Positions 48,001 through 60,000 of a stretch of 64,000 nucleotides of DNA are shown one piece after another; positions within the stretch are counted from its first letter, which is position 1, and the number at the start of each line of letters is the position of its first letter. Made by a program: the position numbers and the translations under genes. The notes under the pieces were generated by a model that was not told the origin of the DNA, ran no database searches, and saw only the letters and a program-made list of their open reading frames with translations. This DNA comes from Aradus depressus (lineage: Eukaryota; Arthropoda; Insecta; Hemiptera; Aradidae). Location: assembly GCA_963662175.1 (NCBI GenBank), contig OY759216.1, positions 41,495,087-41,559,086 of the forward strand, read 5' to 3'.

Positions 48001-51000
48001 TATACAAGTCCAATCCCTCTCAACCCAAAGCTGCTAATGTGTTTCACATCTAAGTTGCGGTAGTCACTTATAAGAAAGTGTTTCGAAATAATTAAGCCGA
48101 TAACAACGAAACTTAGTTGCTGTATAGGCGAGTACAAAATATGGTTCATTTCTTTTTTTCAAAAAGGAGGTTTTGTCACATGCTAAATCGCACTTAACAA
48201 ACAGATGTTACAGATAAAATTTATGTTTAAAGAAGTACTGGAGAATGCTTGTGAAAACGTTTTTTAAAACAACCGATCACCTCACCCTATCATAAGAGCT
48301 GCCTTGGCTGATATGAATTGAGGACAAGTAGAGGTCAGCAGAGCTGTAGGGGAACGCAGGATTTCTGCATGGGGGAGGGAGTCGAAGGATTTCTGTATCG
48401 GGTTATCCTAATTAGGAGTACAAAAGGACGTTAAACAAAACAAATAAGTTCTCAATAAAAGAGAATGTAGAAAGTTTCATACTAGTTAACATCTCTTTTA
48501 CGAATAGATAACTTCCACTCTTTACATATTTGATCGGAATTCTAGTTGTATAGGACGATGAGGCAGAAGTTGGAAATGAAGTTCATCTTTGAGAATCTGT
48601 TTAGAAACTTAAACCTTGATGATTGCCCATAAAAAAAAGCGTACGTGTCACACTTTGAACTCACTTAGTTTCAATGAGTATCGTTGCAACAGTTCTAAAA
48701 TAAGTATCGTTGCCATTCTTCTAAAATGAGACAGCAGATCATTAAATTAATTCAATACACAAACAACAACAAAAAAAGTTAAAGGAGTATGGGACACGCA
48801 GACAAGTATAGTGTAGAAGATAGAGGGAGGACGAGGAGAGTATGGGACACGGAGTACAAGTATAGTGTAGAAGATAGAGGGAGGACGAGGAGAGTATGGG
48901 ACACGCAGACAAGTATAGTGTAGAAGATAGAGGGAGGACGAGGAGAGTATGGGACACGGAGTACAAGTATAGTGTAGAAGATAGAGGGAGGACGAGGAGA
49001 GTATGGGACACGCAGACAAGTATAGTGTAGAAGATAGAGGGAGGACGAGGAGAGTATGGGACACGCAGTACAAGTATAGTGTAGAAGATAGAGGGAGGAC
49101 GAGGAGAGTATGGGACACGCAGTACAAGTATAGTGTAGAAGATAGAGGGAGGACGAGGAGAGTATGGGACACGCAGACAAGTATAGTGTAGAAGATAGAG
49201 GGAGGACGAGGAGAGTATGGGACACGCAGTACAAGTATAGTGTAGAAGATAGAGGGAGGACGAGGAGAGTATGGGACACGCAGTACAAGTATAGTGTAGA
49301 AGATAGAGGGAGGACGAGGAGAGTATGGGACACGCAGTACAAGTATAGTGTAGAAGATAGAGGGAGGACGAGGAGAGTATGGGACACGCAGTACAAGTAT
49401 AGTGTAGAAGATAGAGGGAGGACGAGGAGAGTATGGGACACGCAGACAAGTATAGTGTAGAAGATAGAGGGAGGACGAGGAGAGTATGGGACACGGAGTA
49501 CAAGTATAGTGTAGAAGATAGAGGGAGGACGAGGAGAGTATGGGACACGCAGACAAGTATAGTGTAGAAGATAGAGGGAGGACGAGGAGAGTATGGGACA
49601 CGCAGTACAAGTATAGTGTAGAAGATAGAGGGAGGACGAGGAGAGTATGGGACACGGAGTACAAGTATAGTGTAGAAGATAGAGGGAGGACGAGGAGAGT
49701 ATGGGACACGCAGTACAAGTATAGTGTAGAAGATAGAGGGAGGACGAGGAGAGTATGGGACACGCAGTACAAGTATAGTGTAGAAGATAGAGGGAGGACG
49801 AGGAGAGTATGGGACACGCAGACAAGTATAGTGTAGAAGATAGAGGGAGGACGAGGAGAGTATGGGACACGGAGTACAAGTATAGTGTAGAAGATAGAGG
49901 GAGGACGAGGAGAGTATGGGACACGCAGTACAAGTATAGTGTAGAAGATAGAGGGAGGACGAGGAGAGTATGGGACACGCAGACAAGTATAGTGTAGAAG
50001 ATAGAGGGAGGACGAGGAGAGTATGGGACACGCAGTACAAGTATAGTGTAGAAGATAGAGGGAGGACGAGGAGAGTATGGGACACGCAGACAAGTATAGT
50101 GTAGAAGATAGAGGGAGGACGAGGAGAGTATGGGACACGGAGTACAAGTATAGTGTAGAAGATAGAGGGAGGACGAGGAGAGTATGGGACACGCAGACAA
50201 GTATAGTGTAGAAGATAGAGGGAGGACGAGGAGAGTATGGGACACGGAGTACAAGTATAGTGTAGAAGATAGAGGGAGGACGAGGAGAGTATGGGACACG
50301 GAGTACAAGTATAGTGTAGAAGATAGAGGGAGGACGAGGAGAGTATGGGACACGCAGTACAAGTATAGTGTAGAAGATAGAGGGAGGACGAGGAGAGTAT
50401 GGGACACGCAGACAAGTATAGTGTAGAAGATAGAGGGAGGACGAGGAGAGTATGGGACACGCAGTACAAGTATAGTGTAGAAGATAGAGGGAGGACGAGG
50501 AGAGTATGGGACACGCAGACAAGTATAGTGTAGAAGATAGAGGGAGGACGAGGAGAGTATGGGACACGGAGTACAAGTATAGTGTAGAAGATAGAGGGAG
50601 GACGAGGAGAGTATGGGACACGCAGACAAGTATAGTGTAGAAGATAGAGGGAGGACGAGGAGAGTATGGGACACGCAGTACAAGTATAGTGTAGAAGATA
50701 GAGGGAGGACGAGGAGAGTATGGGACACGGAGTACAAGTATAGTGTAGAAGATAGAGGGAGGACGAGGAGAGTATGGGACACGCAGTACAAGTATAGTGT
50801 AGAAGATAGAGGGAGGACGAGGAGAGTATGGGACACGCAGTACAAGTATAGTGTAGAAGATAGAGGGAGGACGAGGAGAGTATGGGACACGCAGACAAGT
50901 ATAGTGTAGAAGATAGAGGGAGGACGAGGAGAGTATGGGACACGGAGTACAAGTATAGTGTAGAAGATAGAGGGAGGACGAGGAGAGTATGGGACACGCA

Positions 51001-54000
51001 GTACAAGTATAGTGTAGAAGATAGAGGGAGGACGAGGAGAGTATGGGACACGCAGACAAGTATAGTGTAGAAGATAGAGGGAGGACGAGGAGAGTATGGG
51101 ACACGGAGTACAAGTATAGTGTAGAAGATAGAGGGAGGACGAGGAGAGTATGGGACACGCAGACAAGTATAGTGTAGAAGATAGAGGGAGGACGAGGAGA
51201 GTATGGGACACGGAGTACAAGTATAGTGTAGAAGATAGAGGGAGGACGAGGAGAGTATGGGACACGCAGACAAGTATAGTGTAGAAGATAGAGGGAGGAC
51301 GAGGAGAGTATGGGACACGGAGTACAAGTATAGTGTAGAAGATAGAGGGAGGACGAGGAGAGTATGGGACACGGAGTACAAGTATAGTGTAGAAGATAGA
51401 GGGAGGACGAGGAGAGTATGGGACACGCAGTACAAGTATAGTGTAGAAGATAGAGGGAGGACGAGGAGAGTATGGGACACGCAGACAAGTATAGTGTAGA
51501 AGATAGAGGGAGGACGAGGAGAGTATGGGACACGCAGTACAAGTATAGTGTAGAAGATAGAGGGAGGACGAGGAGAGTATGGGACACGCAGACAAGTATA
51601 GTGTAGAAGATAGAGGGAGGACGAGGAGAGTATGGGACACGGAGTACAAGTATAGTGTAGAAGATAGAGGGAGGACGAGGAGAGTATGGGACACGCAGAC
51701 AAGTATAGTGTAGAAGATAGAGGGAGGACGAGGAGAGTATGGGACACGGAGTACAAGTATAGTGTAGAAGATAGAGGGAGGACGAGGAGAGTATGGGACA
51801 CGCAGACAAGTATAGTGTAGAAGATAGAGGGAGGACGAGGAGAGTATGGGACACGCAGTACAAGTATAGTGTAGAAGATAGAGGGAGGACGAGGAGAGTA
51901 TGGGACACGCAGTACAAGTATAGTGTAGAAGATAGAGGGAGGACGAGGAGAGTATGGGACACGCAGACAAGTATAGTGTAGAAGATAGAGGGAGGACGAG
52001 GAGAGTATGGGACACGGAGTACAAGTATAGTGTAGAAGATAGAGGGAGGACGAGGAGAGTATGGGACACGGAGTACAAGTATAGTGTAGAAGATAGAGGG
52101 AGGACGAGGAGAGTATGGGACACGCAGTACAAGTATAGTGTAGAAGATAGAGGGAGGACGAGGAGAGTATGGGACACGCAGACAAGTATAGTGTAGAAGA
52201 TAGAGGGAGGACGAGGAGAGTATGGGACACGGAGTACAAGTATAGTGTAGAAGATAGAGGGAGGACGAGGAGAGTATGGGACACGCAGTACAAGTATAGT
52301 GTAGAAGATAGAGGGAGGACGAGGAGAGTATGGGACACGCAGTACAAGTATAGTGTAGAAGATAGAGGGAGGACGAGGAGAGTATGGGACACGCAGTACA
52401 AGTATAGTGTAGAAGATAGAGGGAGGACGAGGAGAGTATGGGACACGCAGTACAAGTATAGTGTAGAAGATAGAGGGAGGACGAGGAGAGTATGGGACAC
52501 GGAGTACAAGTATAGTGTAGAAGATAGAGGGAGGACGAGGAGAGTATGGGACACGCAGTACAAGTATAGTGTAGAAGATAGAGGGAGGACGAGGAGAGTA
52601 TGGGACACGCAGTACAAGTATAGTGTAGAAGATAGAGGGAGGACGAGGAGAGTATGGGACACGCAGTACAAGTATAGTGTAGAAGATAGAGGGAGGACGA
52701 GGAGAGTATGGGACACGCAGTACAAGTATAGTGTAGAAGATAGAGGGAGGACGAGGAGAGTATGGGACACGCAGTACAAGTATAGTGTAGAAGATAGAGG
52801 GAGGACGAGGAGAGTATGGGACACGCAGTACAAGTATAGTGTAGAAGATAGAGGGAGGACGAGGAGAGTATGGGACACGCAGTACAAGTATAGTGTAGAA
52901 GATAGAGGGAGGACGAGGAGAGTTAACGTGCGCTGACATGACAGACTGACTGAAGTGAAGTGTATGTAATACAGACCACAGTTTTTACCTCCTTGGTGGC
53001 CAGGTTGTAGACCATGGCGGTGCCTCGGTCTCTCAACTCCTCATCCTCCGAGAGGAGGGCATTGACGGCCACTTTGGTGGTCACTCGGATATTGGACAAC
53101 TGTTGACAATTGTACGGCCACTCTGAGATATACATGAGCCACTCCGAACTGCCGCTGTTCTCGAACAGGTTGCACAACTGCAACCAAACCACCAATATTA
53201 AATGTATATTGACTTGTATAATATGATATAAGAACCTAACATTAATACATACAGTAACATTCTGTCATCTCGGTGCTGTCCGAGAGATTTGTTGCATTGA
53301 GTATGTAACTACTATTTAAGGAGTGCTGGCAATGACCACTTTCTCCCCAATGTAATCATGCAAATTCAGCTCTTCCTATTCTTCTCGGTCTGCCACCTCT
53401 ACTTTGGCCTCGCGGTGCTATTTCGGGGGATCTTGAGTTGAATGTATTTATTACTAATATTATTTTTTGTATTCATTTTACTTAATTATATATATATATA
53501 TATTTATTATTTTATATTCATGTTTTATCAAATTAACTTTTTTTTTTTACCGATGTGAATATGCCAAATAAAAAGAATATTATTGATTTGAAAAAAAATA
53601 TATACATAGGGTGCATTGAAATGTTAAATGAAAGAACACTATGCTACGATCCAAATGAAAACTTAATTGTAAGAAATTGAAGAAAATAAAGTTCTGCGAA
53701 TGCATAGTTCTTGTTGCACATATGCTTGAAATCCTCTCTTAGAGATTCAGTTTTATCACAGAACGAGCTCAGCTGCTAGGATCTTCGTGCGCAAACCCAG
53801 CCCCATTTCCCTTGAGATCGATGTTGAGTTAAAGAGAGGGTGTAAACCGCAATGTATTTGCGATAAATTATTTTAATATTTTCAACTTGAATAAAACGGG
53901 ACTCGTTTGAAAATATTAAAAATAACTTACTAGCCTAAGTTCCTAAGATGTTAAGGGTTTAAACTGATTTCTTACAATTCTGTTGGCGTGAAACTTATTA

Positions 54001-57000
54001 ACTCTAGTACGCATGGCCCTTGGAATGACAGAAATTATAAGAGTAGTTTGAGTATCTTACAATCGCGCCCAGAAAACTAATTCCGTGCAGGTTTGTTGAC
54101 TAAAAATTAATTAACGCAGATTTTGAGACGGAGTAAAACTACGAAAGTCTAGTCGAAGTAAATTACATAACTTTTGTTAATTTTTATATTAATATGAACA
54201 ATTTTGGGGTCTCTTTCGTTACAGGGTGACTGGTCTCCATCACCCGCTGCGCAGGTTCGATCCGGGCTCGCGAATCAACTCCTGTTAAGTCTGGAAAAGG
54301 AATTATTCCGTGGAGGAGCGAAAGAGACCCCAACATTGTCCTGCGCTGTGCAAGAGAGATAAAAGTTATTATTAAACCAGTTAGTCAATATTTAACAAAC
54401 AATAAACAATTTCTTTCTTAAGAAGCCTATATAATTTCTGTACGAAGTAAAACCACCACTTACAAATAGAGTGAGAGCTCGCTGCTGGGCGAGTGAGAGC
54501 CGGTCGACGTCATAGGCGTAGTTCATGAGGACATGATGCTTGCGGTCCTGGTGCAGGAGGAGGATGACGTCATCCTTGAGGGCGGCCGCAGCCAGCACCA
54601 GCAGTGCCTTGATGCTCACCTGCTCCTCCAGATTCGAGTCGGTCAACAGCCGCCCTAAATGGACACATCATGAAACACTCACGTTCATAATTACCACCAC
54701 GAACCCTTGGAATTACCGCCACCAATGAGTTGGTTCACTGTTGGCAATGGGTTGATGAATAATGTTATTTTCTACAATTTATTTACTGTTTCAGTTTACG
54801 TTTTTGGGCTCCCAAGACTCGAAAAGAAGAAATTCGGGTATTGAGTGCTGAAATAAATAAATTTAATTCGATGAAAAATAGAGAGAATTTTATTCATTAT
54901 TGGTATTCAGGGTCATGACAAGAATAGATATTTCTAATTTTTTTACCAAATGTATTTATTTTAGCCCTCAACATGATTAGTGTACCTAACACAAGTCTTA
55001 GGTGAAAAAAAAAACATTAATTAAAAGTATAAATAAAAACGTTATTCATAGATTTGTTCTTGCCAAACAATCGATATAAAACAGAATTCCTGGCGAAATC
55101 TCGCTTAATTTGAGTCGTTTTCAGCAATGACAGCAGAAGGAATTTGACTTCAGAAATGTATTTATAAAAACATGGTATGAAAGAAGAGCGTTTCACAAAA
55201 ATGACAAAATAGAATACAAAAGAAAAATATCAAGTTTAAGAAGATAGATCCAAGGTACAAAAGTAGAGTCTGACTAATTGGTTCGCTCCACAAGATTTGA
55301 ATACCAAAAGAAAAGAAGAATAGAGGAAATGAATAAAACAAACTTATTTTTTGAAATATTGTCTATTCCACTAAAGATATATATACATATAACTACCGGT
55401 TTCGGCTTTATACCATCGTCATGAACTAACTAGACCTGACGATGGTATAAAGCCGAAACCGGTAGTTATATGTATATATATCTTTAGTGGAATAGACAAT
55501 ATTTCAAAAAATAAGTTTGTTTTATTCATTTATTACAAGTTTCCACAATATGTCCGCGTTCCTCAACTTAGAAGTTGTGAATAGAGGAAAACCAACCTAT
55601 GAACATGAGGAAGGAGTCTCCAAGAGCCCAGGATCCTTCGTCTTCCAACATGTACTTGTGAAGTTCTTCTAACGACTGTTGTTCCTCTTCGTTCAGCTTC
55701 CCATCAATTAGACCGACCAGAGCGTCAAATTCTATATGGATCTGGAATAAAATATTCAGACAATCATAACTCAATTACGTGACAGTAAAAAATGGATTCA
55801 TTGAGTGATGATCCGGGGTAGAAATAGACAAGCTAGGAGATCCAACGAAACATCAAACATTATCTTGAGAGAAATGTAGTAAATAATTGTATACGTTATA
55901 TTTGGCTATTACAATCAACAAATTTTAGTTCGATTTACATTATGAAGTATATAAATAGGAGTAAATATATAACGACTATTTTAAATAGAATAACAAAAAG
56001 AAACAGAGAAATGTAGAGGTCTCCCGACATTTCCTGAGGTCGTTGATCATTCTATCAAGGTATAATAGTTTTCGGGCTTACCTGTAAATAGATCGTCGTT
56101 AACAACGTGAAAAACCGACACGACGTTAAACCCCCCATTCAAAGGAATCATTTCATTCAAGTATTAATAATACACATTTAATAATTATATTGTTTTGAAA
56201 TATAGTTTCTGCTTATGCCACTGCATTAACTCATGAACATTCGTTGACGTCAGACACTCGTTAATAGGTGTTGTCCTTACTATAAGGGGGAAGAAGTCCT
56301 AAACAAAATGGATGTAATATTTCTTATAATAAGTAAATATCAACAACTCACATCAACAGCATCTTTGAAAACAATGGGTGGTTCTCTGTTCTTCCTCCTC
56401 TCCTCTCGCTCCCTCTTCTCTTCTTCGGCCAGCTCCTCCGTCAGACGTCTTGATGCCTCCTCCGCATGTTTCTCTAACACAGAATTGCTTTCCTCTCCTA
56501 CCACCTCTCCACCATCAGCTTCAGAAGACATTGTTGGCAGTCCGTTGGCTACTCCGCTTCTAGAAAAAAGATTTATATAAAAATGAACTTATAAAAACTT
56601 CATGTAGAATATACTATTGATGCTAGAAAGGAGTTTTTCTTTGAAACATCCACAAAGACGGTCCAATACCAGGGAAATTCTACAAACGATATCCCTGGAA
56701 TATTCCTCCTTCTGTCTGAGCGAAAATTAGAGGGGCGCCAAATATATATATATATATACATATATATAATTATGAGGTAAACGAGTATTATGTCATATGA
56801 AACCTTACCTGTGTTTGGGTTGTTTATGATTGAAGCTCGGACTTTAACTACATAATACCGTCTACTACCAGAGTACTTTTTCGTTTCTCTGGTGGACAAG
56901 ATACTCTGATGTGAAATCAGGTTTAGTTATCTTTGACGAGTGTCTAACATCGTATAGGCAAGGGACCATCACACATCCGGTTTCGCGGAACTAAGCTTCT

Positions 57001-60000
57001 TCAGATCTCATACAATTTTTTCAACTCAACCAGCAATTTTTGGATTATTAAAATTTTTTTGTAATAAAAATGTTGACACAGAATGTTCAGTCGGAATAAA
57101 CAATGTTTTTTTTAACTGCTAAAACTATGAAATGCTGCCACCAATGCCTCCAGCCAATCCCCAGCACCCTTGGCTAACGAGGCTACGATAACTATATTAG
57201 CCTATATAGCTAGCTTCTGGCTAAGGTAGAATTTAGCCTAAAGCTGCCGTCAATACCTTCTATCCACCCCACCCAGCACCCCTGTTAGTTGTCCACCGCC
57301 TATTAGAGTAATCTTGAATACCCCTATAATTAACTGCAGGCTGAGATGGATGTAAAGCCCAATAGAATAACCTGCTGGTGTCAATGTCTTCTGTGCAATC
57401 CCAACATTCCAGATACTTGCATATAAGATCGCATAATTATCGGAATTCTAGATAAACAGCTGTCCGAGGTAGGACATCTTGAGGCCGTCACTAAACGAAA
57501 GCAAAACGAGGCCGTTCATAGCCAAAATGAGGCACACTCAACGTCTAGAGATAATCAGAGCAGCATAGACAGAATAAAGTTAAGTAAGCTTAATAAGCAA
57601 AACAAGCTAGAATAATCGTCTTTTATTATAATTATCACAATTTTCGTAGTTTTTTTTTTTTAGTTTATAGTCCCTACTTCCAATCTTTGAAAAAAATATA
57701 GTTTTCTTACACTGATAACCCTCTGAAGAACATATGTAAGTTTCATTACCAAAACACGAAAAATAATGAACATTAGAAAGGAATTTCTTCAGTTTGTTTC
57801 AAACAAAAAAAATCGAGTGAATAAAATTAACCGTTCTCGTGTAAAGATAAAAAACTTATTAACTTTATATATAGGTAATACTATCGTATATTTTTGAAAC
57901 ATATCGATCGGTGTATTTCTAACATCCCCTATCTGCAAAAAGCTCAGAGCTCATTTTGGACAAAAGTAATGAAACCTGGTTACTTTCCACTCGGCGCGAA
58001 AACCTCACCATTTGAATTCATGTTGATACGGTATATTAGAATTATACCGTCGATGTATCCAGTTAGTTTAGATAGTTATTGTGGCTGATGCCCAGACTTT
58101 AACTTTGAGTCTACTACCACGACATGAGCCCGACTAAACTTTGGCCTAATTAAATTTTTTTATTTACCTAGGGTTAGGGGTTTTTAACGAATACCTGTCA
58201 TCGTACAAGCTCGGTACCATCGCTTAACGTTCCATCCGTGCGGGAGGTTTTCCATCTCCCAGATAAAACTCCTAAAGGCCTTGGCCGGGTTTCGAAACCG
58301 CGATCTTGAGTTGAGCTCTTAAGCAAGCAAGTTACCGGTGTCCAGTTAACGTGATGTAATTAATAAATACTAGAAAAAATATTACTGACTATAAACTACC
58401 TGTTAATAATAATAAAAAAAACACTTTTATTTCTGTTACGATAAAAACAACAAAAGCATATCCAACAAAAGCATCAAACAGAGTTACATCAAATCACCTT
58501 TCGGCTTCTCTTCTTCGCTTTTTGTTCTTCTTTCGTTCTCTTTTAGCTAGTTTTTCGTAGATTGCGTTACGCTTTTCGCTAAGTAGCAATGATTGATATC
58601 TGAATGGTAATAAACAATCATAAATGTAGACCGAAACCAAATATGTAACACTTATAATATGAAAAAAACATTAATATTTTCATTTACCAGCTAACTATTA
58701 AGAAATAAAGTTGCATATTCCACTACAGTTTGTTAAACGTTTACAAACACGAAAACCCATTTCGAAAATCATAGCTTCAACTCGGCTCCACTTATTTAAA
58801 CAATATAAATTCAAATGTAGTCATTAGTTTCAGAGCCCAACTACCTCCAACGTTTTTTTTTTTTCCCCAAGCTTTTCACATAATAGGTCAGCACTCTGAT
58901 TTATATATTAGGCTAAAATATATTTAATTATGAAAATCGTGAATCACCGACAATGTACTTCCCTAGCTCTAATTATTTGTAAACAAAATAATCTTACTCC
59001 AATTCCTTCTCCTCCACATCAGCCGATTAGTCTGAAAATCAAAAGGCGAATTCCTCAGAGACTTCTCAATCCTCATATAACATGTCATGATACATTTATT
59101 ACATTGGCAGTTAAAAGTTCTTTCGTTGAACCCCCACTCCTCTCATCCCCACCCTTTCCTTTGGCCGATTTGGCTGAAAAGTCAATATATGTCGACCTTA
59201 TGAGATTGTGTATAAACATATAAAGTTTCGGATCGATATGTTCATTCTATGAAGAGTTATCGTGTCCACAAGCATATACACATATACAAAGTTTTATTTT
59301 TTGGATTCTTAGGGGTAGGAAAACATGAAATGTCGTAGAAAACTCCACATAATATTTCTGAGCGATAATATAACTTCCCCTGTAATACTAGAGAACTAAA
59401 ACTTTAGTAACTAGGTAAGTTATTAATTCTCTTAGAGTCAATATATAAAATATTATCTACATGTACATTAAATCTATGTGATGAACAAGACAAAATGAAG
59501 TTTTCAAAAAAAAAAAAGTATAATTGCAAACAAAAAATTTCTATTTGAAGCTGTTCTGAATGTTAATTGGGTGCACTGTAAGTAGGTCCATGTTCCGACA
59601 AGGTTTCTACCGAGCCATCAACTTGAATCACTGTTCTCTTCATTCAGGCTAAATTTCATGATTTTTATATAACATTAATTCAATTGTAAATAAATAGTAA
59701 TTCGCATTATAATAAAATATAATTATCAGTAGTATAGTCGGTGAGGTGAAAGTTGACCTTTGAGGTAGATCAGTGAACTGTGTACTAACCATTCTCAAAA
59801 TACTGCACTCAACTGCATATAGTTTTTATTTTATAATGAGAAAACGATAGACTTTCCCAGCTATATCCAGTACAGACGAAGTTATGAAATCGTCCATGTT
59901 GATCTTTCGCCGGAATTTCATGTTTCCCCTGAATCCAAATGTGAATAAGAAAACCTATTTTATTTAAGTCTATGAACAAAAAGTCTCGGTAGAATGAATA

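Larger units (their letters stand above)
56560..58497. other. DeSI-PUL intron with SINE debris
   Basis: Contains SINE fragments at 56858-56980 and 58088-58345 and a TA microsatellite at about 56743-56768. The segment 57120-57420 is GC-richer with no class assigned. Confidence 0.5.

Noticed and set aside
48742..52939. Three minus-strand ORFs of 1071-1386 codons with an 18-residue repeat, and plus-strand ORFs of 62-255 codons
   Set aside because: They exist only because the minisatellite unit is 54 bp and free of stops on that strand. Frame changes at each 53-bp unit, there is no non-repeat coding context, and the array sits in an intron of the DeSI-PUL gene.
54210..54320. Possible tRNA gene with a GGTTCGATCC B box
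   Set aside because: No convincing A box at the right distance and no full cloverleaf; left as a possible relic.
56378..56580. Plus-strand Ser-rich ORFs
   Set aside because: Antisense to the coiled-coil exon of the DeSI-PUL gene (56559-56352), which has matching splice phases.
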